A DNA stretch of 21,080 bases from WHTB01 sp050699035 (GCA_050699035.1 JBOHDE010000047.1:1-21080), one strand, 5' to 3'. Shown: positions 14,623 to 21,080, numbered from the stretch's first letter. Notes: generated from the letters alone by a model not told the origin. Translations and numbers: made by a program.

Positions 14623-14976
14623 ATGTGCACTGCGCAAGGGGTGGAGATCGACGCCGAGGCTCGGACGGCGCGGCTCGACGGGGTCGAGCTGCAGCTGACT
14701 GCCAAGGAGTTCGACCTGCTGCACATGCTGGTGCGCAACGCGGGCCGGGTCGTGTCCCGCGACGAGCTGATGCACGAAGTGTGGGACACCACCTTCTGGA
14801 CGTCGACCAAGACCATCGACGTGCACGTCGGCTGGCTGCGCCGAAAGCTCGGCGACCGGGCCGAGGCGCCCCGCTACATCACTACGGTGCGTGGTCAAGG
14901 GCTGAGGTTCGAGCTGCGGCCACCGGCCGGGTCCGACGCCGACTCGGACCCCGGGCGCGGCCGTACGAACACGTAG
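14623..14976 (+). CDS. Stand-alone OmpR/PhoB-type winged-helix DNA-binding protein
   Basis: A 117-residue protein made almost only of the effector domain of OmpR/PhoB response regulators: the beta-strand platform GVEIDAEARTARLDGVELQL, then TAKEFDLLHMLVRNAGRVVS, RDELMHEVWDT, the recognition helix TKTIDVHVGWLRRKLGD and the wing YITTVRGQGLRFEL. There is no receiver domain in front; the TAATCT -10 box 7 nt upstream of ATG 14623 and the hydratase stop at 14612 leave no room for one. It therefore cannot be controlled by classical phosphorylation. The last 19 residues are low complexity and lie antisense to the 3' end of gtrA (82-bp overlap). Its targets are unknown; the gtrA and purK promoters are close candidates. 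Confidence 0.88.
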   Translation: MCTAQGVEIDAEARTARLDGVELQLTAKEFDLLHMLVRNAGRVVSRDELMHEVWDTTFWTSTKTIDVHVGWLRRKLGDRAEAPRYITTVRGQGLRFELRPPAGSDADSDPGRGRTNT

Positions 14977-15401
14977 GTGCGGTAGGACCAGAACCGGAAC
15001 ACCGTGCCGAGCGCCAGCCCCACCACATTGGCCGCGATGTTGTCGGCCAGCGCGCTGGTGTAGCCCAAGACGTAGTGCGAGACGGCCAGGCAGGCCACCG
15101 CGATCAGCATGCCGATGCCGTTGAGCAGGAAGAACGCGGCGTACTCACGCCGGATGCCGCGCCGAGACCGGTCCCGCCAGGTCCAGTGCCGGTTGCCGGC
15201 GTAGGTCACCAGGGTCGCCACCGTCACGGAGATGACCTTCGCGGTGATCGGCTTGTCGGCCAGCGGTGCCGGCCAGCTGGCGCCGTCGTAGCGGAGCAGG
15301 TTGAACACCGTGATGTCCACGACGTACCCGAGCAGACCCACCGTCGCGAACTTCGCCAGCTCGTGGGCGAGGCGGTGCAGGCGGGCTTGCAAGCTGGGCA
15401 C
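14895..15401 (-). CDS. GtrA-family membrane protein
   Basis: A 168-residue four-helix membrane protein of the GtrA family, proposed to flip undecaprenyl- or polyprenyl-linked sugars across the membrane for cell-wall glycan synthesis. Helices lie at about 17-37 (FATVGLLGYVVDITVFNLL), 52-70, 88-110 and 120-140; the loop NRHWTWRDR and the end GTVFRFWSYRTYVF are family markers. A GtrA protein occupies the same position next to purK in mycobacteria (Rv3277). GTG 15401 follows a TAGGCT -10-like box by 6 nt. The final 27 or so residues after the last helix are antisense to the winged-helix gene and are probably not functional. Confidence 0.9.
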   Translation of the reverse strand: MPSLQARLHRLAHELAKFATVGLLGYVVDITVFNLLRYDGASWPAPLADKPITAKVISVTVATLVTYAGNRHWTWRDRSRRGIRREYAAFFLLNGIGMLIAVACLAVSHYVLGYTSALADNIAANVVGLALGTVFRFWSYRTYVFVRPRPGSESASDPAGGRSSNLSP

Positions 15402-15407
15402 CGCGCC

Positions 15408-15413
15408 AGCCTA
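15408..15413 (-). promoter_or_regulatory. Predicted leaderless promoter -10 box (TAGGCT) for gtrA
   Basis: TAGGCT fits TANNNT and is 6 nt before GTG 15401. It lies only 14 bp from the opposing purK -10 box. Confidence 0.5.
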
Positions 15414-15427
15414 GCCAGCACCATCGG

Positions 15428-15433
15428 TACCCT
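15428..15433 (+). promoter_or_regulatory. Predicted leaderless promoter -10 box (TACCCT) for purK
   Basis: TACCCT fits TANNNT and is 6 nt before GTG 15440. The matching -35 position would fall on the gtrA -10 box, so the two divergent promoters overlap. Confidence 0.5.
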
Positions 15434-15439
15434 CTCGGC

Positions 15440-16585
15440 GTGAGTACCCCGGTTGTCGGAGTCGTCGGTGGTGGCCAGCTGGCCCGGATGATGCAGCAGG
15501 CCGCGATCGGCCTCGGCATTCCGCTGCGGCTGCTGGCCGAGGGACCCGACGTGTCGGCGGCGCAGGTGGTGCCCGACCACCTGGTCGGCGACTACCGCGA
15601 CCTCGACACCCTGCGCAAGGCCGTCGACGGGTGCGCGGTCGTGACGTTCGACCACGAGCATGTGCCGCCGGAGCATCTCGCCGCGCTGGCTGCCGACGGC
15701 ATCGCCTGCCGGCCGGGGCCGCGCGCCCTGATGCACGCCCAGGACAAGGCGGTGATGCGCGCGGAGCTCTCCGAGCTCGGGGTCCCGGGTCCGCTGCACC
15801 GGCTGGTCGGCACCGTCGCCGAGGTCGAGCAGTTCGCGGCCTCGGTCGGTGGCTATCCGGTGGTGCTCAAGACCACCCGCGGCGGGTACGACGGCAAGGG
15901 TGTGTGGGTCGTCGAGTCGGGCGCCGCGGCCGAGCCCGTACTCCTGGCCGACCAGCCGATCCTCGCCGAGGAGCTGGTCGACTTCGTACGGGAGCTGTCC
16001 GTGCTCGTCGCCAGGTCGCCGTCGGGACAGTGCGCGGTCTACCCGGTCGTCGAGTCGGTGCAGCGCGACGGCGTCTGCGCCGAGGTGATCGCTCCGGCGC
16101 CGGACCTGCCGCGAGCACTTTCCGAGCAGGCCCAGGACATCGGGCTGCGGGTCGCCGGTGACCTCGATGTCGTCGGCGTGCTGGCGGTCGAGCTGTTCCA
16201 GACCCGGGACGGCCGGGTCCTGGTCAACGAGCTGGCGATGCGGCCGCACAACACCGGGCACTGGAGCATCGACGGGGCGGTCACCTCGCAGTTCGAGAAC
16301 CACCTGCGGGCCGTGCTCGACCTGCCGCTCGGCTCGCCGCGGGCGCGGGCGCCGTGGACGGTGATGGTCAACGTGCTCGGCGGCCAGGTCGGCAGCCTGC
16401 ACGACGGCTTCCCGCACATCTTCGCCCGCGACCCCGCGCTCAAGGTGCACCTGTACGGCAAGGAGGTGCGGCCCGGCCGCAAGGTCGGCCACGTCACCGC
16501 GTACGGCGACGACCTCGACGACGTCCTCGAGCGGGCGCGGCACGCCGCCGCCTGGCTCCAGGGCGACCTTCCGGACGAGCAGTGA
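15440..16585 (+). CDS. purK: 5-(carboxyamino)imidazole ribonucleotide synthase
   Basis: A 381-residue ATP-grasp enzyme that converts AIR, ATP and bicarbonate to N5-CAIR in purine synthesis. The N-terminal fold begins GVVGGGQLARMMQQAA at about 7-22; TFDHEHVPPEHL is the actinobacterial form of the conserved segment; KTTRGGYDGKGVWVV is the ATP-grasp glycine loop; ELFQTRDGRVLVNELAMRPH contains the metal-binding Glu/Asn; and NTGHWSIDGAVTSQFENHLR is diagnostic for PurK. GTG 15440 is supported by the -10 box and by the immediate start of the Rossmann-like strand. It precedes purE by 10 nt and forms an operon with it. It is divergent from gtrA. Confidence 0.97.
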   Translation: MSTPVVGVVGGGQLARMMQQAAIGLGIPLRLLAEGPDVSAAQVVPDHLVGDYRDLDTLRKAVDGCAVVTFDHEHVPPEHLAALAADGIACRPGPRALMHAQDKAVMRAELSELGVPGPLHRLVGTVAEVEQFAASVGGYPVVLKTTRGGYDGKGVWVVESGAAAEPVLLADQPILAEELVDFVRELSVLVARSPSGQCAVYPVVESVQRDGVCAEVIAPAPDLPRALSEQAQDIGLRVAGDLDVVGVLAVELFQTRDGRVLVNELAMRPHNTGHWSIDGAVTSQFENHLRAVLDLPLGSPRARAPWTVMVNVLGGQVGSLHDGFPHIFARDPALKVHLYGKEVRPGRKVGHVTAYGDDLDDVLERARHAAAWLQGDLPDEQ

Positions 16586-16595
16586 GGACCCCCCG

Positions 16596-17099
16596 ATGAC
16601 CACGACCGCGCGAGTCGGCATCGTGATGGGCTCGGACTCCGACTGGCCGACGATGCAGGCCGCTGCCGACGCGGTGCGGGAGTTCGGGGTGCCGTTCGAG
16701 GCTGACGTGGTGTCGGCGCACCGGATGCCGACCGAGATGCTGGAGTACGGCGCGACGGCGGCCGACCGTGGTCTGCAGGTGATCATCGCCGGAGCCGGTG
16801 GTGCGGCCCACCTGCCGGGCATGCTCGCGGCCGTGACGCCGCTGCCGGTGATCGGCGTCCCCGTCGCGCTGAAGCACCTGGACGGGATGGACTCGCTGCT
16901 GTCGATCGTGCAGATGCCGGCCGGGGTGCCGGTGGCGACCGTCGCCGTCGGCAACGCGCGCAACGCCGGGCTGCTGGCAGTGCGGATCCTGGCCGCGTCC
17001 GACGCCGGCCTGCGTCAGCAGATGGTGGACTTCCAGGCCCGCCTGGCCGACGCCGCACGGGCCAAGGGCGAGCAGGTCCGCCGCGCCGCCGAGGAGTAG
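16596..17099 (+). CDS. purE: N5-carboxyaminoimidazole ribonucleotide mutase
   Basis: A 167-residue class I PurE that rearranges N5-CAIR to CAIR, the step after PurK. The phosphate-binding loop MGSDSDWPTM is at 11-20, the catalytic histidine is His42 in SAHRMP, and GAGGAAHLPGMLA and PVIGVPV complete the active site of the octamer. ATG 16596 has GAGGA about 7 nt upstream, overlapping the purK stop region, so it is expressed from the purK promoter. The assembly gap begins 17 nt after its stop, so its terminator is not visible. Confidence 0.97.
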   Translation: MTTTARVGIVMGSDSDWPTMQAAADAVREFGVPFEADVVSAHRMPTEMLEYGATAADRGLQVIIAGAGGAAHLPGMLAAVTPLPVIGVPVALKHLDGMDSLLSIVQMPAGVPVATVAVGNARNAGLLAVRILAASDAGLRQQMVDFQARLADAARAKGEQVRRAAEE

Positions 17100-17116
17100 G
17101 CCTCACTCCGTCGCAC

Positions 17117-17216
17117 NNNNNNNNNNNNNNNNNNNNNNNNNNNNNNNNNNNNNNNNNNNNNNNNNNNNNNNNNNNNNNNNNNNNNNNNNNNNNNNNNNNN
17201 NNNNNNNNNNNNNNNN
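17117..17216. other. Assembly gap of 100 Ns
   Basis: Exactly 100 undetermined bases between purE and the ABC permease gene, the usual filler length for a gap of unknown size. The base immediately after it starts GGCAATCTTT, identical to part of the palindrome copy at 11556-11593, which suggests the assembly broke inside this repeat. The true content and length are unknown; a gene could be missing here. Confidence 0.95.
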
Positions 17217-17226
17217 GGCAATCTTT
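17217..17226. repeat. Likely right end of a third palindrome copy at the gap edge
   Basis: GGCAATCTTT is identical to 11578-11587 and is followed by a near-match (CACG versus GACG). The left part of the palindrome would be in the Ns. As with the other copies, it lies between convergent genes (purE and the ABC permease). Confidence 0.5.
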
Positions 17227-17269
17227 CACGGGCAGCGATCGCCGACCACCGCATTGTCGGCCGGGATGT

Positions 17270-18058
17270 CTACGCGTCGCGGGTGGTGAGCATGAGGGCG
17301 CCGACGGCGAGGGCGGCGCCGGCATACGACGCGAGCACACCGAGTCCCGCCCACGGCCCGATCGGCAGCTGGTCGACGCGCTCGGTGGCCTGGATCGCCA
17401 GCCCGGCCGTCATCGGTCCGAGCCGGTCGAGCCAGTCGTGCCACTGCGGGTCCGTCACCAGCCCCGCTACCAACGGCACGAGATACAGCAGCGAGAGTAC
17501 GGCGGTGATCGCGCCGGCGGTGTCGCGGACGACGGTGCCGACGCCGAGACTGAGCAACGCGACCAGGCCGAGGTAGATGACAGTGCCAACGGCGGCGCGC
17601 AACGTCGGCCCGTCGCTCAGCGACATCGGCGGATAGCCGTTGGCCGCCGTAAACCCGTTGCCAGGCAGCAAAAATCGGCCGACGACGATCGAGCCGACCA
17701 CGCCGACCACACCGGCGACGAGCACGCTCCCGGTGACCACGGCGGCCTTGGCGGCCAGCACCGTTCGCCGGTCGGGGACCGCGGCCAGCGTCGGGTGGAT
17801 CGTCCTGGTGTCGTACTCACCCGTCATCGCGAGTACGCCGAGGACGACGACCGTGACCTGACCGAGCCAGACCCCGGTGAGGCTGAGCTTGGCGGTGTCC
17901 TCGAAGCACTCCGTCGGCGACGGGCACTGTGAGACGTGGACCACCGCGGTCGCCGCGGCGCCGAGCACGATGGTGCCGACGACCGTGCCGAGCAACAGCC
18001 AGACCGTGCTCGGCAGGGTGCGTAGCTTGGTCCACTCGGCCTGCAGCGCCCAGGTCAT
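17270..18058 (-). CDS. ABC-2 type transporter permease (second permease of the operon)
   Basis: A 262-residue permease with six predicted helices (about 16-40, 65-80, 103-127, 155-177, 180-200 and 236-258). It opens with AEWTKLRTLPST, the WTK(L/F)R signature common in actinobacterial ABC-2 permeases, and has GEYDTRTIHPTLAAVPDRR after the second helix. Two cysteines (45 and 51) in the short first external loop could form a disulfide. It is clearly paralogous to the permease at 18055-19506 (shared LAAKA, SDGP-LRA-VGT, GPWAG and final RDA). ATG 18058 overlaps the upstream stop by 4 bp (ATGA). The pair probably forms a heterodimer with the ATPase; the substrate is unknown. Confidence 0.9.
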   Translation of the reverse strand: MTWALQAEWTKLRTLPSTVWLLLGTVVGTIVLGAAATAVVHVSQCPSPTECFEDTAKLSLTGVWLGQVTVVVLGVLAMTGEYDTRTIHPTLAAVPDRRTVLAAKAAVVTGSVLVAGVVGVVGSIVVGRFLLPGNGFTAANGYPPMSLSDGPTLRAAVGTVIYLGLVALLSLGVGTVVRDTAGAITAVLSLLYLVPLVAGLVTDPQWHDWLDRLGPMTAGLAIQATERVDQLPIGPWAGLGVLASYAGAALAVGALMLTTRDA

Positions 18059-19506
18059 GCATCCCGCCGGCGGAGCAGCCAGAACGCGACGCCGAGGGTG
18101 ACCGCCGTGTAGGCGAACAATGCACCGAACCCGGCCCACGGGCCGATCATGGCCCAGGGCTCGAGCGCGGTCTCGGACCGGTCGACCGTCTGCTGGATCG
18201 CGAACCCACCGGCCGGGGTCAGCCGCATCAGCCACGCCGCCGCGCCCGGCGGGAGCGCGTGCGCGACCAGCAGCGGCAGGATCAGGAGGGCGAGGACGCC
18301 GGCGATCGCCCCGGCGCTGCGCCGCAGGATCACGCCGGCTCCGAGGCTGAGGACCGCGATCAGCGCCAGCGCCGCCGCGGTGCCGACGACGGCGCGCAGC
18401 ACCGGCCCGTCGGACAGGGACGGCATGGGGAAGGCGGGCGGCCCGAACCCGTTCGCCCGGAGCACCGGCTGGGCGAGCAGGAACGCGGCGACGCTGGCGA
18501 GCAGCCCGGCGACGAACATGGTGCCGCCGATCACGACGGCCTTCGCGGCCAGCACCGGGCCGCGCCGCGGGCTGGCGGCGAGGGTGGTCCGGATCATCCC
18601 GCGCTTGTACTCCGACGTCGCGAAGACGACGCCCAGGGCGACGATCGCCAGCACCGCGACGAGGACGCCGGGAGACAGGCTGATCAAGACGACGTCGTCG
18701 TCGGGTGGGTCCGCCGCGACATCGCCCGAACCGGTCACCGTGAACACGCCGCCGGACGCGGTGGAGTCGCCAGCGGTGAGCGGCCGGCCGACGTCCAGGT
18801 CGGCCCAGCCGGCCGGCTTCGACGGCTGTGTCGACACCACGCTCACGTTGTCGAAGGTGGCCTTCCCGGTGGTGGGCGTCTCGCCGACGCCGATGCTGCC
18901 GAGCTGCCGATGGATCTGCACGTCGTTCGGCGACGCGACGAACAGGCCCACCTCGACCGTCGGCGGCAGCGCGTCGAGCTCGACCACGCCGACCTTGCTC
19001 CAGACGCTGCCGTCGGGCGACTCGTACCCGGTGATCTCGGAGCCGGAGCGGGTCAGCCTGAGCCAGCGAGGATCGGTCTCCGCGGTGCCGGCCAGGTCGG
19101 TGCTGAAGTTCGCCTGCAGCCGTAGGCCGTTGCCGGGGGTGACCATCATCGCTGCGTACGGCGACCCGCTCTCGGTGCCCTCCTTGACCATCACGCCGGC
19201 CTTGGCCCACGCGTTGCTGTCGTCCTGCGTGACCACCCGGGCGGTGACGCTGCCGTCGCCGGGCAACGGCTGGTGGACGAAGTGGAACTCGTCGGACACC
19301 GGCTGCCCGTCCGGGCCGACGACGACGCGCTGCTCGTTGGCATCGGCGTTGCTGCTCGATGCCACGAGCAGGGCGACGAGGGTCGTCACCACGACCGTGG
19401 CCACCACGGTGAGGACCCACCGTGGCACCGACCGCAGCTTGGTCCACTCCGCCAGCAGCAGCCGGTCGAAGCCGTCGCGGCCGTCCACCTCCCGAGCGTT
19501 CGTCAT
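18055..19506 (-). CDS. ABC-2 type transporter permease with a large inserted extracellular beta-rich domain
   Basis: A 483-residue permease. Residues 15-30 contain LLLAEWTKLRSVPRW and a first helix spans about 31-51. About 220 residues (53-270) then lie outside before the second helix at about 275-297; the remaining helices are near 324-346, 370-394, 398-418 and 455-477. The external part, especially 72-225, looks like a concanavalin/DUF1349-like beta-sandwich: NAWAKAGVMVKEG, then DPRWLRLTRSGSEITGYESP and DGSVWSKVG, as in domains attached to secreted carbohydrate-active proteins. The rest is paralogous to the second permease, which lacks the insertion. ATG 19506 overlaps the ATPase stop by 4 bp (ATGA). 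It probably exports or senses a molecule with the external domain as a binding platform; the ligand is unknown. Confidence 0.9.
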   Translation of the reverse strand: MTNAREVDGRDGFDRLLLAEWTKLRSVPRWVLTVVATVVVTTLVALLVASSSNADANEQRVVVGPDGQPVSDEFHFVHQPLPGDGSVTARVVTQDDSNAWAKAGVMVKEGTESGSPYAAMMVTPGNGLRLQANFSTDLAGTAETDPRWLRLTRSGSEITGYESPDGSVWSKVGVVELDALPPTVEVGLFVASPNDVQIHRQLGSIGVGETPTTGKATFDNVSVVSTQPSKPAGWADLDVGRPLTAGDSTASGGVFTVTGSGDVAADPPDDDVVLISLSPGVLVAVLAIVALGVVFATSEYKRGMIRTTLAASPRRGPVLAAKAVVIGGTMFVAGLLASVAAFLLAQPVLRANGFGPPAFPMPSLSDGPVLRAVVGTAAALALIAVLSLGAGVILRRSAGAIAGVLALLILPLLVAHALPPGAAAWLMRLTPAGGFAIQQTVDRSETALEPWAMIGPWAGFGALFAYTAVTLGVAFWLLRRRDA

Positions 19507-20432
19507 CCCAGCTCCCCGACCGGGGGAGCGGCGAACTCGACCGCGTCTCGGGTGAGGTCCATGTACGCCTCCTCCAGCGAGGCCTGGTGCGGGACGACCT
19601 CGAAGTAGGGCAGCCCGGCGGCGTCGAGCAGGCCGCTCACATGCTCGGCCGTCAGGCCCGAGACGGTGACCGCGTCGCGGTCGTTCACGGCCGCTGTGCC
19701 GCCGGCGTTGGCGAACAACGCCATCGCGGCGGCGCGTTGCATCGTGCGTACGTCGACCCGGCCCTTCGACGCGGTGGCGAGCAGCTCGGGCACGGACGTG
19801 TCGGCGATGAGCCGGCCGCGGCCGATCACCACGAGGTGGTCGGCGCTGTCTTCCAGCTCGCTCATCAGGTGGCTGGACACGAGGATGGCGCGGCCCTCCT
19901 CGGCCAGCGAGCGGAGCAAGCCGCGGATCCAGCTGATGCCTTCGGGGTCCAACCCGTTGACCGGCTCGTCGAACATCAGCACCGGCGGGTCGCCGAGCAG
20001 GGCGGCCGCGATGCCGAGCCGCTGGCGCATGCCGAGGGAGTACGTGCCGGCCCGCCGGCGCGCCACCGACGACAGCCCGACGAGGTCGATCACCTCGTCC
20101 ACGCGGCGGCGCGACAGGCCGTTGGAGCGGGCCATCCACAACAGGTGGTCGCGGGCGCGCCGGCTCGGATGCACCGCCGCCGCGTCGAGCAGGGCACCGA
20201 CGTGGCACAGCGGCGTACGCAGCTGGGGGTACGGCTGACCGCCGACCAGCGCGGTGCCGCCGTCCGCGGCGTCGAGCCCGAGCACGATTCGCATGGTCGT
20301 GGACTTGCCGGCGCCGTTCGGTCCGACGAACCCGGTGACGTGCCCGGCGGCGACGTCGAACGACAGGTCGTCGAGCGCGACCGTCGTCCCGTACCGCTTT
20401 CGCAGCCCACGGACCTCGATGGTTGCCTCCAT
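19503..20432 (-). CDS. ABC transporter ATP-binding protein
   Basis: A 309-residue ATPase of the DrrA/CcmA-like exporter class that powers the two permeases encoded next. Walker A GPNGAGKST is at 37-45, the signature YSLGMRQRL at 131-139, Walker B VLMFDEP at 151-157, the D-loop NGLDPEG after it, and the switch histidine is His188 in VSSHLMSELE. The C-terminal 80 residues form the usual extension ending in QASLEEAYMDLTRD. ATG 20432 is chosen because TAGCCT lies 7 nt upstream and MEATIEVRGLRKRYG is the normal N-terminus; a longer frame upstream lacks support. It heads the operon ATPase, permease, permease with 4-bp overlaps at both joints. Confidence 0.95.
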   Translation of the reverse strand: MEATIEVRGLRKRYGTTVALDDLSFDVAAGHVTGFVGPNGAGKSTTMRIVLGLDAADGGTALVGGQPYPQLRTPLCHVGALLDAAAVHPSRRARDHLLWMARSNGLSRRRVDEVIDLVGLSSVARRRAGTYSLGMRQRLGIAAALLGDPPVLMFDEPVNGLDPEGISWIRGLLRSLAEEGRAILVSSHLMSELEDSADHLVVIGRGRLIADTSVPELLATASKGRVDVRTMQRAAAMALFANAGGTAAVNDRDAVTVSGLTAEHVSGLLDAAGLPYFEVVPHQASLEEAYMDLTRDAVEFAAPPVGELG

Positions 20433-20439
20433 ACGTGAA

Positions 20440-20445
20440 AGGCTA
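20440..20445 (-). promoter_or_regulatory. Predicted leaderless promoter -10 box (TAGCCT) for the ABC transporter operon
   Basis: TAGCCT fits TANNNT and is 7 nt before ATG 20432. Upstream, GTGACG (20466-20471) could be a weak -35 element with long spacing, and it overlaps the left arm of an inverted repeat. Confidence 0.5.
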
Positions 20446-20466
20446 GGAAGCAGAGCGGTCGGTGTC

Positions 20467-20508
20467 GTCACGCCCGGGAGCAGTCTGGTCGCCCCCTGGG
20501 GGCGTGAC
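20467..20508. promoter_or_regulatory. Nested inverted repeats in the divergent ABC operon / membrane protein promoter region
   Basis: GTCACGCCC (20467-20475) and GGGCGTGAC (20500-20508) are exact inverted arms 24 bp apart. The right arm partly overlaps a 15-bp palindrome CGCCCCCTGGGGGCG (20490-20504). They lie just upstream of the predicted ABC promoter, the position expected of an operator. The binding protein is unknown. Confidence 0.5.
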
Positions 20509-20523
20509 ATGCCACTACCATCA

Positions 20524-20541
20524 GTCCCCCGTGCGGGGGAC
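20524..20541. promoter_or_regulatory. Perfect hairpin GTCCCCC-gtgc-GGGGGAC between divergent genes
   Basis: Seven-bp arms with a 4-bp loop, all in the 165-bp region separating the ABC operon and the + strand membrane protein gene. It could be an operator or a hairpin in a leader; it lies 57 nt before GTG 20598. Confidence 0.5.
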
Positions 20542-20597
20542 ACCGAACGGCTGGGCAAGGGGACGCCACGGCCACGCACCAGAGGGACAATGTGCCG

Positions 20598-21080
20598 GTG
20601 AGCCAGGCAGACGTGTCAGACGGTCTCGACCACGCGCGGCCAGGTCTTGCTGACCGGATCGCAGCGATCAGGCGGCACCCGCTGCTGGACCGCGCGGTCG
20701 CGCTGGGCCGGCGGGTCGCGGGCGCACCGGAGTGGCCGCTGGCCGCGGCCGCGCTGCTCGGCCTGCTGGCCATGGTCGAGGTGTCGCTACGGGTCGGCGA
20801 CCGCGGGGCGGCCGTGTCCACCGCGATGCTGCTGGGCCTGGGCTGCACCCTGCCGCTCGCGCTGGCTCGTACCCAGGTGGTGCCTGCGGCGACGATCATC
20901 GTCGCGTCGACGCTGCTGACCCTCGCCGTGCTCGGCGGTTTCACCGGCGCCGGCCTGGTGGCCCTGCTCGTCGTCCTCTACCTGCTCGGCCGCGGCTGCC
21001 CGCCGCTGGTGCCCACCCTGCTGGTGCTGCCGTTCCTCGCATACGCGGTGTTCGGGCCGTTCGACCGGGCCGGCGGTGGC
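20598..21080 (+). CDS. Multi-pass membrane protein, N-terminal part (possible sensor histidine kinase)
   Basis: An open frame of 161 codons that runs off the window. After about 46 mostly polar residues (VSQADVSDGLDHARPGL and so on) come several hydrophobic helices: WPLAAAALLGLLAMVEVSL, then VSTAMLLGLGCTLPLALA, AATIIVASTLLTLAVLGG, and GLVALLVVLYLLG followed by LVPTLLVLPFLAYAVFGPF. This resembles the N-terminal membrane domain of NarL-type sensor histidine kinases, and such kinases are often divergent from ABC exporters, but no kinase motif is inside the window. The start may be GTG 20598 (6 nt after GACAAT, a weak -10-like box) or the in-frame GTG 20592. Coding is fairly certain, function is not. 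Confidence 0.7.
   Translation, partial: MSQADVSDGLDHARPGLADRIAAIRRHPLLDRAVALGRRVAGAPEWPLAAAALLGLLAMVEVSLRVGDRGAAVSTAMLLGLGCTLPLALARTQVVPAATIIVASTLLTLAVLGGFTGAGLVALLVVLYLLGRGCPPLVPTLLVLPFLAYAVFGPFDRAGGG

Noticed and set aside
17117..17216. CRISPR array or low-complexity region
   Set aside because: These are undetermined bases; nothing about content can be read from them.
17270..19447. Open frame on the - strand spanning both permeases as one protein
   Set aside because: Only its last 262 codons make a permease; the upstream part is the wrong frame of the first permease, which has its own conserved protein ending in a 4-bp overlap.

Overview
The window is high-GC DNA with GTG/ATG starts, many 4-bp gene overlaps and leaderless promoters, as in an actinomycete. 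The gene set (acyl-CoA carboxylase alpha, beta and epsilon subunits, Maf, BirA, PH-domain protein, GtrA, PurK, PurE) is the conserved actinobacterial accA3-accD5-birA-purK-purE neighbourhood known from mycobacteria, here with extra genes inserted. The style resembles Propionibacteriales (Nocardioides/Kribbella-like), but I cannot fix the genus from this sequence alone.

Layout. 1-1724 (-): biotin carboxylase/carrier subunit, C-terminus cut off by the window edge. 1735-3979 (-): operon of a MerR-type regulator, an extended SDR and an MpaB-family oxygenase. It diverges from an acyl-CoA dehydrogenase (4053-5216, +) across a palindrome resembling a LiuR box. 5217-5321: long hairpin between convergent genes. 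5322-9435 (-): maf, a DUF885 protein, carboxylase epsilon subunit and propionyl-CoA carboxylase beta subunit. 9487-10455 (-): EamA-type exporter. 10528-11346 (+): birA. 11347-11653: a 307-bp gene-free stretch with two copies of a palindrome inside a long inverted repeat. 11654-12181 (-): DinB-like protein. 12296-13809 (+): PH-domain membrane protein overlapping a class III adenylate cyclase. 13827-14612 (+): enoyl-CoA hydratase. 14623-14976 (+): stand-alone winged-helix protein whose 3' end overlaps gtrA (14895-15401, -). 15440-17099 (+): purK-purE. 17117-17216: 100-N assembly gap, whose right edge looks like the end of the palindrome found at 11562-11588. 17270-20432 (-): ABC exporter operon (ATPase and two paralogous permeases, one carrying a large extracellular beta-rich insertion). 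20598-21080 (+): start of a multi-pass membrane protein.

How it fits together. The alpha, beta and epsilon subunits plus BirA can build and biotinylate an acyl-CoA carboxylase; Asp424 in the beta subunit predicts a preference for propionyl-CoA. The acyl-CoA dehydrogenase and enoyl-CoA hydratase are acyl-CoA catabolic enzymes that could feed it. PurK and PurE catalyse consecutive steps of purine synthesis. The ABC operon and the truncated membrane protein form a separate export or sensing module. The less ordinary items are the LiuR-like control region, the palindromes between convergent genes, nine predicted leaderless promoters, and the permease with an inserted extracellular domain.
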